Below, piece by piece: positions 1 to 6,327 of a stretch of DNA of 30,117 nucleotides. Where the stretch lies: positions 1 to 30,117 of IMG/VR virus record IMGVR_UViG_3300047550_004491; one strand, given 5' to 3'. Numbering within the stretch: position 1 is the stretch's first letter; every line of letters begins with the position of its first letter. Source of the DNA: a virus. A program made the translations under genes and the position numbers. A model generated the notes under the pieces. That model saw only the letters and a program-made list of their open reading frames with translations. It was not told where the DNA came from and did no database searches.

Positions 1-132
1 CTTGGACACACTGTTGTTAGGTTATACCCCCCAATCATCCAACAGAGCAGGGATTTGAGAAATCCTCTGTAAACAAATAAATACCCATAAAGAATAAAAA
101 GGATTTTTTTGTTTTCAATACTATTTATTTGT
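1..132. other. Left-edge intergenic stretch with a small hairpin
   Basis: No coding frame is convincing here. A bulged hairpin can be drawn on the plus strand: CAGA (43-46) and GGATTT (51-56) pair with AAATCC (60-65) and TCTG (66-69) around a three-base loop. There is no T-run after it, so it is a poor terminator. The rest is AT-rich leader of the plus-strand gene that starts at 133. The sequence TTATACCCCCC at 23-33 may be the edge of a promoter or of an upstream feature, but nothing decides this. Confidence 0.3.
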
Positions 133-528
133 ATGGAACAAAAATTTTGTAAGAAGTGTGAAAAGTTATTACCTATAACTTCATTCACAAAGAACGCCAA
201 TGCAAAAGACAAAATGAGTTATTCATGTCGCAAGTGTCAAAGAGAATACAATAATCCTGTCATGAGGAAGTATAGAGAAAAACTCAGAAAGGAAAAAGCA
301 ATGAAACTAAAATCATCAAAGGACCCAAATGATGTAACGCATATTAAACTCAGTTCCTTTGATTTCGATAGGGACTATTCTAATACCCTTAAATTCCTCG
401 AAAAAATGGGGTATGACATAACCCTTGATCTCCACGATCAGTTCCTTAAAAGGGTTCTAATGAAGTTTGGCAAGGTTTTAAAACCTAAGGGAAGACCACA
501 AGACAACATCACAAAATATTTTGAATAA
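133..528 (+). CDS. Small zinc-ribbon protein, possibly endonuclease VII-like N-terminal module
   Basis: The only convincing plus-strand gene. The ATG at 133 is preferred because the upstream extension to 109 begins with TTG and adds only hydrophobic residues. The 131-residue product begins with two Cys pairs (FCKKC and SCRKC), about 20 residues apart, separated by a basic and aromatic stretch. This is the usual zinc-ribbon layout of phage recombination endonuclease VII-like and HNH-type proteins. A Lys/Arg-rich helix follows, then an acidic-aromatic segment and a basic C-terminus. No catalytic HNH triad is visible after the zinc ribbon, so nuclease activity is not claimed. A nucleic-acid-binding role is inferred from the zinc ribbon and the basic helix. 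It faces the rest of the window and converges with the secreted-protein gene at 576-1136. Confidence 0.7.
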   Translation: MEQKFCKKCEKLLPITSFTKNANAKDKMSYSCRKCQREYNNPVMRKYREKLRKEKAMKLKSSKDPNDVTHIKLSSFDFDRDYSNTLKFLEKMGYDITLDLHDQFLKRVLMKFGKVLKPKGRPQDNITKYFE

Positions 529-553
529 AAAAAGGTCTCATTTCTGAGACCTT
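526..553 (-). terminator. Intrinsic terminator between convergent genes
   Basis: Perfect 9-bp inverted repeat AAGGTCTCA (532-540) and TGAGACCTT (545-553). Read on the minus strand it has a GAAA tetraloop and is followed by a run of T (complement of 526-533), so it is a textbook terminator for the gene at 576-1136. On the plus strand the tail is TATATGG, so it would work only weakly for the gene ending at 528. That gene's stop codon lies in the A/T tract. Confidence 0.9.
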
Positions 554-575
554 ATATGGAAAACCAACAACACAT

Positions 576-1136
576 TTACTTTTTATTATACGATTCCAAC
601 TGTTTAAAGAAGTTGACAAAATAGTTCTTCTCTTCAGGTTTCGTTAAAACCTTCTCAAATGAATCATAACTTCTTCCATTTACCAATTTAATGGCTTTGA
701 TTGATTTATTGAGTTCATCTTTATAATGTCCTTGTAGATCAAAACCTATTTCTCCAACACAGTTGAAATCTCTCCAAGATTCAAGTTCCAATTTGGATCC
801 ATCATCGAAAATGAAATATAACTTCTCATTCTCATAGCAACTACCAACACCTGCGGCTTTTCCTGCGATGGTCCCATAGATCCATACACCATTTTCTTTT
901 CTGAGTAATGGGTAAATTCTGAAACCCTTCTTACCATCGTTTGTAATAGTTAAATCTTTTTCCATATACAGAGTTTCCTTACCAGTGAATTCATCAACAT
1001 CGAGTTTGAGTTTATTCACAGCAGTAGTGACAACTTTAACAGGTGTTGTGGACTTGTAAGAAACTTGTTTGGCTTGACCAAAAGAGGTGTGACCTGCAAT
1101 TAAGGAGATTGCGACCATAACGATTGTTGATTTCAT
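576..1136 (-). CDS. Predicted secreted protein of unknown function (possible moron)
   Basis: A 186-residue protein with a clear N-terminal signal peptide: Lys at position 2, a hydrophobic core over residues 5-14, and a likely cleavage site after SFG near residue 20. There is no Cys at the cleavage site, so type I rather than lipoprotein processing is inferred. The mature part is mixed alpha/beta with a Cys pair (GSCYE and DFNCVG) that could form a disulfide, and the motif FRIYPLLRKENGVWIYGTI. I do not recognise the family. The gene stands alone, with a 5' leader of about 45 bases, a promoter-like TACCTTAGCAA at 1181-1191 and its own strong terminator. That layout fits an independently expressed cargo gene that alters the infected host's envelope, but this is inference. 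Confidence 0.75.
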   Translation of the reverse strand: MKSTIVMVAISLIAGHTSFGQAKQVSYKSTTPVKVVTTAVNKLKLDVDEFTGKETLYMEKDLTITNDGKKGFRIYPLLRKENGVWIYGTIAGKAAGVGSCYENEKLYFIFDDGSKLELESWRDFNCVGEIGFDLQGHYKDELNKSIKAIKLVNGRSYDSFEKVLTKPEEKNYFVNFFKQLESYNKK

Positions 1137-1180
1137 ATACTTGTTGTTCAGAACTCCTGTCCCCGACTTTGTTGTTAAGA

Positions 1181-1191
1181 TTGCTAAGGTA
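1181..1191 (-). promoter_or_regulatory. Promoter-like TACCTTAGCAA element
   Basis: On the minus strand this reads TACCTTAGCAA, 44 bases upstream of the secreted-protein start at 1136. The same core TAnnTTAGCAA occurs at 2322-2332 upstream of another start. It resembles the Bacteroidota -7 box TAnnTTTG with one change. The role is inferred from position and recurrence. Confidence 0.4.
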
Positions 1192-1196
1192 AGAAG

Positions 1197-1460
1197 TTAA
1201 AATAATTCTGCAAAATAAATTTCGTTCTCATCCCAAAAATCACAGAAGATCTCGAACGCTTTTTCGGGTTGGATCATAATTAGCACATCGGGTGTGTCTT
1301 CACCATCATAATGCTCAGCATCTGTCAGTTCTATGACCTGAGAAATAATTTCAGAGTATTCGTTCATTTCCAATGCAGAACCTCTACGACCATGTATTGA
1401 GATGCATAGGAAAGAATATAAAATATGTTGTCCGTAATTGAGAGCGAGTAACCTTTCCAT
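1197..1460 (-). CDS. Hypothetical small acidic protein
   Basis: 87 residues, strongly acidic toward the C-terminus (many Asp/Glu, ending in EIYFAELF). I do not recognise the family. The ATG at 1460 is preceded by AAAGGA at 1462-1467, one of the few Shine-Dalgarno-like leaders in this window, and lies 5 bases after the stop of the gene at 1466-1714. The two are therefore probably co-transcribed from the TAACTTTG element at 1730-1737. Short acidic proteins are common in early phage regions, but no specific role can be assigned. Confidence 0.6.
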   Translation of the reverse strand: MERLLALNYGQHILYSFLCISIHGRRGSALEMNEYSEIISQVIELTDAEHYDGEDTPDVLIMIQPEKAFEIFCDFWDENEIYFAELF

Positions 1461-1465
1461 GTCCT

Positions 1466-1714
1466 TTATTTTTTTGGAGTGAAATAATCTTCTGTTGTAA
1501 ATTCCGCCATCATCGCAACACCAACAAGCGAATAATAGGTTTTCTCATCACCAACCCAATCAACAAAACCGAGTTCCTTCTTGTCGAAGTCCAATGTGAT
1601 TTGACCCTTGTCACCACAATACCATTCAACAAAATTTTTTTGCTGAGTTCCAATAGTCTCATTCAAAAATGCGGAGATCCTTGAGATCATCCAAATGTCC
1701 AATTTGTTTTCCAT
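1466..1714 (-). CDS. Hypothetical small protein
   Basis: 82 residues, acidic overall, with several Trp (DIWMISR, VEWYCGDKG, FVDWVGDEK). Family not recognised. The ATG at 1714 follows an A-rich leader (AAAAAATAAACAAC), the usual Bacteroidota-type initiation context, with no Shine-Dalgarno sequence. A TAACTTTG element ends 15 bases upstream of the start, so transcription probably begins just in front of this gene. Confidence 0.65.
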   Translation of the reverse strand: MENKLDIWMISRISAFLNETIGTQQKNFVEWYCGDKGQITLDFDKKELGFVDWVGDEKTYYSLVGVAMMAEFTTEDYFTPKK

Positions 1715-1729
1715 GTTGTTTATTTTTTA

Positions 1730-1737
1730 CAAAGTTA
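1730..1737 (-). promoter_or_regulatory. Bacteroidota-type -7 promoter element TAACTTTG
   Basis: The minus strand reads TAACTTTG followed by TAAAAAATAA, 15 bases upstream of the ATG at 1714. The same 18 bases occur at 2024-2041, and a close variant at 2873-2890. It matches the published Bacteroidota -7 consensus TAnnTTTG. A clear -33 TTTG is not visible. Confidence 0.6.
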
Positions 1738-1742
1738 ATAAA

Positions 1743-2024
1743 TTATTCTGATTCGTTGAAATAATATTCTAATTTGATTGGAGTTGATGCTTCAGTGTCC
1801 AATAGGTAAGACCAAGTCATAAAATCACGAACATATAAAACATCGTATTCTTTAATCATCCACCAATACAGGCTTAACCAATCAGAGAACCCATCATCAT
1901 CCATCAATAGTTCTTCCACAGACATATAATGTCCTATGTCCATACGACCACTTTTGATTTCGTCTTCAATAATTTTTACTAAACGAGATTTGAGATTTTT
2001 AGCTAAATTGATTTTCATTGTCAT
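1743..2024 (-). CDS. Hypothetical small protein
   Basis: 93 residues. The N-terminal 30 residues are basic and helical (NLKSRLVKIIEDEIKSGRMD). The middle and C-terminal parts are acidic and aromatic (DWLSLYWWMIKEYDVLY). Family not recognised. The start is ATG at 2024; an in-frame ATG two codons later (2018) is also possible. A TAACTTTG element sits 9 bases upstream and overlaps the end of the preceding gene, so the gene could be transcribed on its own or by read-through. Confidence 0.65.
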   Translation of the reverse strand: MTMKINLAKNLKSRLVKIIEDEIKSGRMDIGHYMSVEELLMDDDGFSDWLSLYWWMIKEYDVLYVRDFMTWSYLLDTEASTPIKLEYYFNESE

Positions 2025-2030
2025 TATTTT

Positions 2031-2306
2031 TTACAAAGTTACGGAAATTTGTAATTCAAGCATCGAATCTTGAATTTTCATTTTGACAACAGATTCGATT
2101 ATTGAAGTGTAAAAACTTGCTTCATTTGAATTTAAACCATGAAGCATGGTATTAAAAGCATAGTGTTCATTACAAGAATCGTATTGATCAAATATTTTTT
2201 CTACAATTTCATCCATACAATCTTCTGTGAGGAAATCACCATAATCATGGCATAATGATTCTGTAATTGAAACGATGTCTTCGAGTGTAAGTTGTTTAAT
2301 GTTCAT
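2031..2306 (-). CDS. Hypothetical small acidic protein
   Basis: 91 residues, acidic and mostly helical by eye, with no Pro-rich or membrane segments. Family not recognised. It starts at ATG 2306, 15 bases after a TATTTTAGCAA element and downstream of the terminator at 2341-2375, so it is the first gene of a new transcription unit. Its last codons carry the next TAACTTTG element: the end of the reading frame and the promoter of the following gene share the same bases. Its 3' end begins ATGCTTGAA before that element, as does the 3' end of the gene at 2872-3030. Confidence 0.65.
   Translation of the reverse strand: MNIKQLTLEDIVSITESLCHDYGDFLTEDCMDEIVEKIFDQYDSCNEHYAFNTMLHGLNSNEASFYTSIIESVVKMKIQDSMLELQISVTL
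2034..2041 (-). promoter_or_regulatory. Bacteroidota-type -7 promoter element TAACTTTG
   Basis: TAACTTTG on the minus strand, then TAAAAAATAA, identical over 18 bases to the copy at 1720-1737. It lies within the last codons and stop of the gene at 2031-2306 and 9 bases upstream of the ATG at 2024. Confidence 0.6.
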
Positions 2307-2321
2307 AGTTGTTATGTTTTA

Positions 2322-2332
2322 GGTTGCTAAAA
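2322..2332 (-). promoter_or_regulatory. Promoter-like TATTTTAGCAA element
   Basis: On the minus strand TATTTTAGCAA lies 15 bases upstream of the ATG at 2306 and just after a terminator. It shares TAnnTTAGCAA with the element at 1181-1191. The position strongly suggests a promoter, but the match to the consensus is imperfect. Confidence 0.45.
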
Positions 2333-2340
2333 TACACCGC

Positions 2341-2375
2341 AAAAAAATAACCACCAAAATTAATTGATGGTTATT
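2341..2375 (-). terminator. Intrinsic terminator within the small-gene region
   Basis: Minus-strand stem AATAACCATCA (complement of 2365-2375) pairs over 11 positions, including one G-T pair, with TGGTGGTTATT (complement of 2346-2356). It is followed by a T-run (complement of 2341-2347). It closes the transcription unit that runs from 3030 to 2396. Confidence 0.75.
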
Positions 2376-2395
2376 AGAACATATGAACAACAAAA

Positions 2396-2668
2396 CTAAA
2401 ACACATCGAGATCAAGACAGTGCTTACCTAAAAGCACCATCTCTTGTCCCAAAGGAGTTTCAACTTCCATAAGTTTTGGATCAAGAAAAATCCCCGCATA
2501 TACATTGATTGGATCAACCTCAAAACCATTTTTCTTTCCATCCATAATGAAATCTCTAAATGAATCTTTTCTTCTGAGTGCTGCATATAGTGAGATGTCC
2601 CATATAACATACAACTCCTGTTGATTTGGCATTACGAATGTTAGAACAACCTCATATTTTTTTTCCAT
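2396..2668 (-). CDS. Hypothetical small protein
   Basis: 90 residues starting at the ATG at 2668 (MEKKYEVVLTF). The longer frame from 2680 would need a TTG start. Alternating hydrophobic residues at the N-terminus (EVVLTFVMPNQQELYVIWDI) suggest a beta-rich start; the C-terminus is acidic. Family not recognised. It overlaps the end of the gene at 2652-2867 by 17 bases, which suggests translational coupling, and is the last gene before the terminator at 2341-2375. Confidence 0.6.
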   Translation of the reverse strand: MEKKYEVVLTFVMPNQQELYVIWDISLYAALRRKDSFRDFIMDGKKNGFEVDPINVYAGIFLDPKLMEVETPLGQEMVLLGKHCLDLDVF

Positions 2669-2867
2669 ACTTCTCGTCAATATATTTTTTCATGTTATTC
2701 ATTCTTTCTTGAACCTCTTTTGTTGGTCCACTTTGACAGAATGCAACAAGGACATCTGTTACCAAGCAGATGTCAAATAGATCAGGACATCTACCACAAT
2801 CTGCAAACCATTGTCTGCTAAGGTGGCTTTGATTTTGCCACATAATTTGTTCTTCTTTTGTTCTCAT
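2652..2867 (-). CDS. Hypothetical Cys-containing small protein
   Basis: 71 residues from the ATG at 2867 (MRTKEEQIMW). The frame is open to 2885, but the inner ATG lies just after the stop of the preceding gene and 15 bases after a TAACTTTG element, so it is preferred. Four Cys residues occur within the first half (ADCGRCPDLFDICL, then FCQSG), which could bind metal or be structural. The C-terminus is a Lys-rich helix. Family not recognised. Confidence 0.6.
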   Translation of the reverse strand: MRTKEEQIMWQNQSHLSRQWFADCGRCPDLFDICLVTDVLVAFCQSGPTKEVQERMNNMKKYIDEKYGKKI

Positions 2868-2871
2868 AAAA

Positions 2872-3030
2872 TTATTTTTGTGCAAAGTTAGAGTTTATTT
2901 CAAGCATTTCCTCATAGGCTTCTTGCTCTTTTTGTTTTTGTTGTAACCATTGTTCGTATTCATCATCGAACATTAAGTCGAATTCTTCTGATGAAATGTA
3001 ATCATCAAACATTTGTTTTGTCATGCTCAT
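2872..3030 (-). CDS. Very small hypothetical acidic/Gln-rich protein
   Basis: A 52-residue frame beginning MSMTKQMFDDYISSEEFDLM, with a Gln/Lys/Glu-rich helix (WLQQKQKEQEAYEEMLE) in the middle. It is the first gene after the promoter-like TTGACT and TATATT pair at 3053-3081 and is followed directly by the gene starting at 2867. Composition and the A-rich leader resemble the neighbouring genes, which supports reality despite the length. Family not recognised. A TAACTTTG element lies inside its last codons. Confidence 0.55.
   Translation of the reverse strand: MSMTKQMFDDYISSEEFDLMFDDEYEQWLQQKQKEQEAYEEMLEINSNFAQK
2883..2890 (-). promoter_or_regulatory. Bacteroidota-type -7 promoter element TAACTTTG
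   Basis: Third copy of the TAACTTTG element on the minus strand, followed by CACAAAAATAA (against TAAAAAATAA in the other two). It is embedded in the last codons of the 52-residue gene and ends 15 bases upstream of the ATG at 2867. Confidence 0.5.
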
Positions 3031-3052
3031 ATTGTTTCGTTTTTATAAATAA

Positions 3053-3081
3053 AATATAGGGTATAGGGGGGTGTAAGTCAA
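3053..3081 (-). promoter_or_regulatory. Promoter-like TTGACT-N17-TATATT
   Basis: On the minus strand TTGACT (3076-3081) and TATATT (3053-3058) are separated by exactly 17 bases, upstream of the small-gene unit that starts at 3030. The spacer contains CCCTATACC, which also occurs in the equivalent position in front of the late operon (29263-29291). The sigma-70-like layout is unlike the typical Bacteroidota promoter, so a phage or modified factor may be involved. Confidence 0.5.
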
Positions 3082-3090
3082 GCAAAAGAC

Positions 3091-3129
3091 AAAAAAAAAA
3101 CCACTTGTAATGGGAGCAAAACAAGTGGT
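3091..3129 (-). terminator. Strong intrinsic terminator at the end of the late operon
   Basis: Perfect 9-bp stem: ACCACTTGT (3100-3108) and ACAAGTGGT (3121-3129), 12-base loop, followed on the minus strand by at least nine T (complement of 3091-3099). It lies about 95 bases after the stop of the HAD fusion gene and just before the promoter at 3053-3081, separating the structural operon from the small-gene region. The remainder of 3130-3222 shows nothing else. Confidence 0.92.
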
Positions 3130-3222
3130 GTATTTAAAAGAAAAAAATGTAGGGAAGCGATGGGTATAACAAAGTCCCTAATTAAAATATATGTTCGAGT
3201 TGCAAAAACTCAAGCACAACAA

Positions 3223-4014
3223 CTAAATTTTTTTGAACTTCACTGCTTCGATGTCTGTGTTTTCTTCGATTGCAGAAATTTCATCAGGGTTGTTGTCAAT
3301 ATGTTTGGTAATTCCAAGTTCTTCAAGTGTCTTCCATTTCAATTCCCCGTTCGTAAAATGGATCTTAGATTCGGGTATACCAACTTCCTTGGCAATCTTA
3401 TAAACCTCACCAGAATCGTTCCTATTGCGTCTGGTGACAATATGGAGATCAACACCTGAATCCAATAATTTTTTTGCAAGTTGCTGTCCCCTTTTTGTAG
3501 AAAGTGTGTCATCAAAATCTATTGATGTTGGTCCTTCAAAAATTACAGGTTCTTCAATCAAATCATCTTGAAATGAAATCGTTCCACTTGGTGAAACAGA
3601 TTTTGTTGCACATCTCGCATAGGCTTCTTGGTAACCAAGACCTCTTGCTTTTTCTTTTGTGATGCACATACCAAGAACTGAATCTTTTGGAATGTCACCA
3701 AACTCTTCAATCTTAGCCCAGTATTTGTAGTAAGCATTGAAAGCATTAAGACAATCGGCCATTCTTTCTTTAAGATTTGGGGCTTGTGCTTTCATCTTTG
3801 AGTTTCTTGAACATCTTGTTAAGAATGCTCCACGATTCTCATTCTTTCTTGGTGTTAAAACGAATTTCTCTTCTGATTGTGACATCTTCTGTCTTAGTTG
3901 AGAGTAACATATACCCAAGGCTTGATTTTGGTCATATTCGTCAATTATTGACCTTATACAACGAGGAATGAAATCCTGTTCTGACTCTCCTTCTTTTAAC
4001 TTCGGAATTGGCAT
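3223..4014 (-). CDS. Phage protein with C-terminal HAD-like phosphatase domain
   Basis: 263 residues. Residues 1-140 contain two Cys-containing repeats around the themes FIPRCIRSIIDEY and FLTRCSRNSKMKAQ, then DCLNAFNAYYKYW and LGMCITKEKARGLGYQEAYARC; this module of unknown function is seen in other tailed phages, usually near the end of the structural genes. Residues 160-263 look like a HAD hydrolase: motif I DFDDT (166-170), motif II Thr194 in HIVTRR, a Lys around 227-229, and an acidic motif IV DNNPDE (240-245). The key Asp residues are present, so phosphatase activity is plausible; the substrate is unknown. It is the last gene of the late operon, overlaps the preceding stop by one base (TAATG) and is followed by the strong terminator. 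Confidence 0.75.
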   Translation of the reverse strand: MPIPKLKEGESEQDFIPRCIRSIIDEYDQNQALGICYSQLRQKMSQSEEKFVLTPRKNENRGAFLTRCSRNSKMKAQAPNLKERMADCLNAFNAYYKYWAKIEEFGDIPKDSVLGMCITKEKARGLGYQEAYARCATKSVSPSGTISFQDDLIEEPVIFEGPTSIDFDDTLSTKRGQQLAKKLLDSGVDLHIVTRRNRNDSGEVYKIAKEVGIPESKIHFTNGELKWKTLEELGITKHIDNNPDEISAIEENTDIEAVKFKKI

Positions 4015-4268
4015 TATAAACCTGCTTTAAGTTTTTTATTTTCGGCATGAAGTTCATCGATCTTCTTCTCCAAATCTTGAATCTTAATATTAAGACCATG
4101 AATTTCCTCTTTCAGATCATCAATTATGGTCTTATAAAGATTAACAGACAGTTCCAAATTTCTAAGAACAGCATTGTCAGTTTCAACTTGTTGTCTTCTT
4201 TTTCCAACGAACCATCCTGCAATACCTGTAATTGCATTGGAAATTATAAGTAATAAATTAGCATCCAT
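4014..4268 (-). CDS. Membrane-anchored coiled-coil protein (possible inner-membrane spanin)
   Basis: 84 residues from the ATG at 4268 (MDANLLLIISNAITGIAGWF); upstream in-frame ATGs at 4280 and 4295 are less likely because they lie deeper in the connector gene. One transmembrane segment covers residues 4-19, followed by GKRRQQ and a long heptad-rich coiled coil that continues to the C-terminus (IDDLKEEIHGLNIKIQDLEK). An N-terminal anchor plus a coiled coil is the layout of inner-membrane spanins, but no outer-membrane partner lipoprotein or endolysin is visible nearby. A structural or adhesion role is therefore also possible. It overlaps the connector gene by 11 bases. Confidence 0.65.
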   Translation of the reverse strand: MDANLLLIISNAITGIAGWFVGKRRQQVETDNAVLRNLELSVNLYKTIIDDLKEEIHGLNIKIQDLEKKIDELHAENKKLKAGL

Positions 4269-4866
4269 AAATACAAGCATATTCAGGTCCCGCATAGTAT
4301 GTCATACCAGGAAAATTGAATCTGTTTATGTCCATAACTCCACCAGTTTCAGGTATTTGTAATCCTGAAAAATATTGCTTACCAAGATGAGGTCTAATAC
4401 CATCATTACTTGACCACTGCCAAACAAGTGGGTATAGATTTGAGTTCCATACAATTTGTTCAATAAGTCTTGCTTCAAAGAATTGTGCTCTGTCATCTGC
4501 TCTTTTTTGCATGTAGTCCATTTCTTTGATTGTAACGGTGTTTTCAGCACCTGTAACAATACCATTGTTTTTAATTCTCATGAATACAGATGGTAAACAT
4601 TCAGCATATGCCGCCCATATTAACATTGGGGCTGCATAATAATTCAAAAAATTTGAATTGATTGTTGTAAGAGTTGAGGCTGAAACTTGATCAAGCAATT
4701 CAACATAGTAACGAGAACCAATTATGTATTCAAGTTTTGTTTGCTGAACAACTTGAATAAAAGGTAATAGAACTGAACTCGTAACATTCTGATCTATGTC
4801 AGTAAAGTTTTTAAGTTTGTTCTCCGAGATTAAACATATGTTTTGTGGAACTATAAATTGACTCAT
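4258..4866 (-). CDS. Head-tail connector-like protein
   Basis: 202 residues. It lies directly after the portal gene and shares an ATGA overlap with its stop. The pattern LISENKLKNFTDIDQNVTSS followed by helices (LLPFIQVVQQTKLEYIIGSRYYVELL) and YYAAPMLIWAAYAECLP is typical of head-completion/adaptor proteins of Bacteroidota phages, a family often annotated as DUF6712-like. Residues after 150 are aromatic and glycine-rich. The product probably forms the ring joining portal and tail. Identification rests on pattern memory and position next to the portal. Confidence 0.65.
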   Translation of the reverse strand: MSQFIVPQNICLISENKLKNFTDIDQNVTSSVLLPFIQVVQQTKLEYIIGSRYYVELLDQVSASTLTTINSNFLNYYAAPMLIWAAYAECLPSVFMRIKNNGIVTGAENTVTIKEMDYMQKRADDRAQFFEARLIEQIVWNSNLYPLVWQWSSNDGIRPHLGKQYFSGLQIPETGGVMDINRFNFPGMTYYAGPEYACIYGC

Positions 4867-6071
4867 GGTTGTTGGATTGTTTCATCTTTTATTTCATCGA
4901 CTGCCACATCTCTTGTTTCATTGATGTCTTCAACTTTCACTGGTGCTTGATCTGCGATTGTGATCATTTGGAATTGATCAACAATAATTTCAGCAGGTCT
5001 TTTGTCTCTGAGTAATAACAACTTGTCAAAGATGTTAAGAAGTTCACGCTGAATTGGCTTAATAACCAAATTATGGAAGTGATCCTGTGCTTCCAAATGA
5101 TCAGGAGTTCCAAGTCCACCAGGAGTTATAATACCTAATAGTTCAGGTGATGAAATCTGATGTGAAGTGAGGATGGCCTGTTGAACCATGTCATTGAGTT
5201 CAGCCCACAACTTGTCAGAACCATTGGAAGGGATGGGTGTGATCTCAGGAGCAGTTTCTTTTGAATCAGAGAATGTTAAGAATAATTTTCCCGCTTGATT
5301 TGATCCACCATATTTTGCCATCATATTCTTATAGATCTCTTCTCTTTGCTCAGGTGCTGGCACTCCATGAAGAGACACGAATAATGATGGTGTAAGACCG
5401 TTAACGATGTTGTTATAATGCCAGTTGAATATTTCACACTGCGTCGCTATGCAAGTGCTTGATCCCCAATAACTTGGAGTCGGGTAATAGTTATTTCCTG
5501 CACTATGTGTTGTATAATAAAAAACTTGAGATGGTTCCTCTGTGTTTGCATTAAATGCAGGGATTCTCACAGGAACAAATTTCTTTGGGAAAGCCCAATC
5601 AGCAGAATAATAAAAGTTATGTATTCTGTCATGTAGATCGGATCTTTCGGCTCTTAATTTGGAGAAGTCCATATAATACATTTCAAATCCTTGATCACGA
5701 TCTCTTCTCCAAACTGTATTGATTGCAAAACCACCGTATAGAATAAAATCCAAAGCGGCTTTCATATAAATGTCATAAAGATTGTCTCCAAGAGAGTTTA
5801 CCATTACCAAACGATCATTCTCTCCTGAAGACAATTTAATACCTTCCCCACGAACTCCATACCATTTGGATGTAACTGCGGCACGATGAGTGGGGGATGA
5901 GTTGTATAAGCGAATCAACTCTTGAGGAGCCAAGTTTGCAGGTCCGTAATAGACATAAGGAGTTCTTGTATTAACGATTAAATTTTCTTCGATGATTGGA
6001 ACTTTGGCAACAGCACCGAAATCGAATACTTTTAACAAATCGTCTCCATCATATTTTATTTCTTGACTCAT
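4863..6071 (-). CDS. Portal protein
   Basis: 402 residues. The portal is the dodecameric ring at the capsid vertex through which DNA is packaged. Support: IRLYNSSPTHRAAVTSKWYG near residues 50-70 (the start of the portal core), the wing/stem-like central region, and the C-terminal block SHQISSPELLGIITPGGLG followed by FHNLVIKPIQRELLNIFDKL (about residues 305-355), a typical portal signature of PBSX/SPP1-like families. It is somewhat short for the family. The tail after residue 375 is acidic and probably flexible. Unusually it lies near the 3' end of the operon, about 20 kb from the terminase, next to its connector. Confidence 0.85.
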   Translation of the reverse strand: MSQEIKYDGDDLLKVFDFGAVAKVPIIEENLIVNTRTPYVYYGPANLAPQELIRLYNSSPTHRAAVTSKWYGVRGEGIKLSSGENDRLVMVNSLGDNLYDIYMKAALDFILYGGFAINTVWRRDRDQGFEMYYMDFSKLRAERSDLHDRIHNFYYSADWAFPKKFVPVRIPAFNANTEEPSQVFYYTTHSAGNNYYPTPSYWGSSTCIATQCEIFNWHYNNIVNGLTPSLFVSLHGVPAPEQREEIYKNMMAKYGGSNQAGKLFLTFSDSKETAPEITPIPSNGSDKLWAELNDMVQQAILTSHQISSPELLGIITPGGLGTPDHLEAQDHFHNLVIKPIQRELLNIFDKLLLLRDKRPAEIIVDQFQMITIADQAPVKVEDINETRDVAVDEIKDETIQQP

Positions 6072-6101
6072 ATTACTAAATATATTTTTTTATTCATTCA
6101 A

Positions 6102-6326
6102 TCACAAGGTTGATCCACTTGGAATAATCGTTGGATTGTATTCAATTAATGGCAAATCTTTGATCCACTCATGTTGAGTATAGATTGATGAATTTATTTC
6201 TTGTTCAGAAATTACCCAAGGCTCTGAGCCACCGCTTAAAATTGGATTAAAATACCAATCTGGTTGGACTAATTCTCCGATTAATGAATCTTTTTGATGT
6301 GTTGTCAAAATTGCTACATATTCCAT
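6102..6326 (-). CDS. Small protein associated with the tail fibre
   Basis: 74 residues with YFNPILSGGSEPWVISEQEI and a C-terminal ending PTIIPSGSTL. Family not firmly recognised; similar short proteins lie next to LamG-type fibre genes in other phages of this kind, so a role as a fibre accessory or attachment factor is inferred. It starts at the ATG at 6326, one base after the fibre stop, which suggests translational coupling. No signal peptide or membrane segment. Confidence 0.6.
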   Translation of the reverse strand: MEYVAILTTHQKDSLIGELVQPDWYFNPILSGGSEPWVISEQEINSSIYTQHEWIKDLPLIEYNPTIIPSGSTL

Positions 6327-6327
6327 C

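Noticed and set aside
43-69. Hairpin near the left edge as a terminator
   Set aside because: Three-base loop, a four-base bulge and no T-run; too weak to call.
109-132. Upstream extension of the zinc-ribbon gene
   Set aside because: It would start with TTG and adds only a short hydrophobic stretch; the ATG at 133 gives a normal start.
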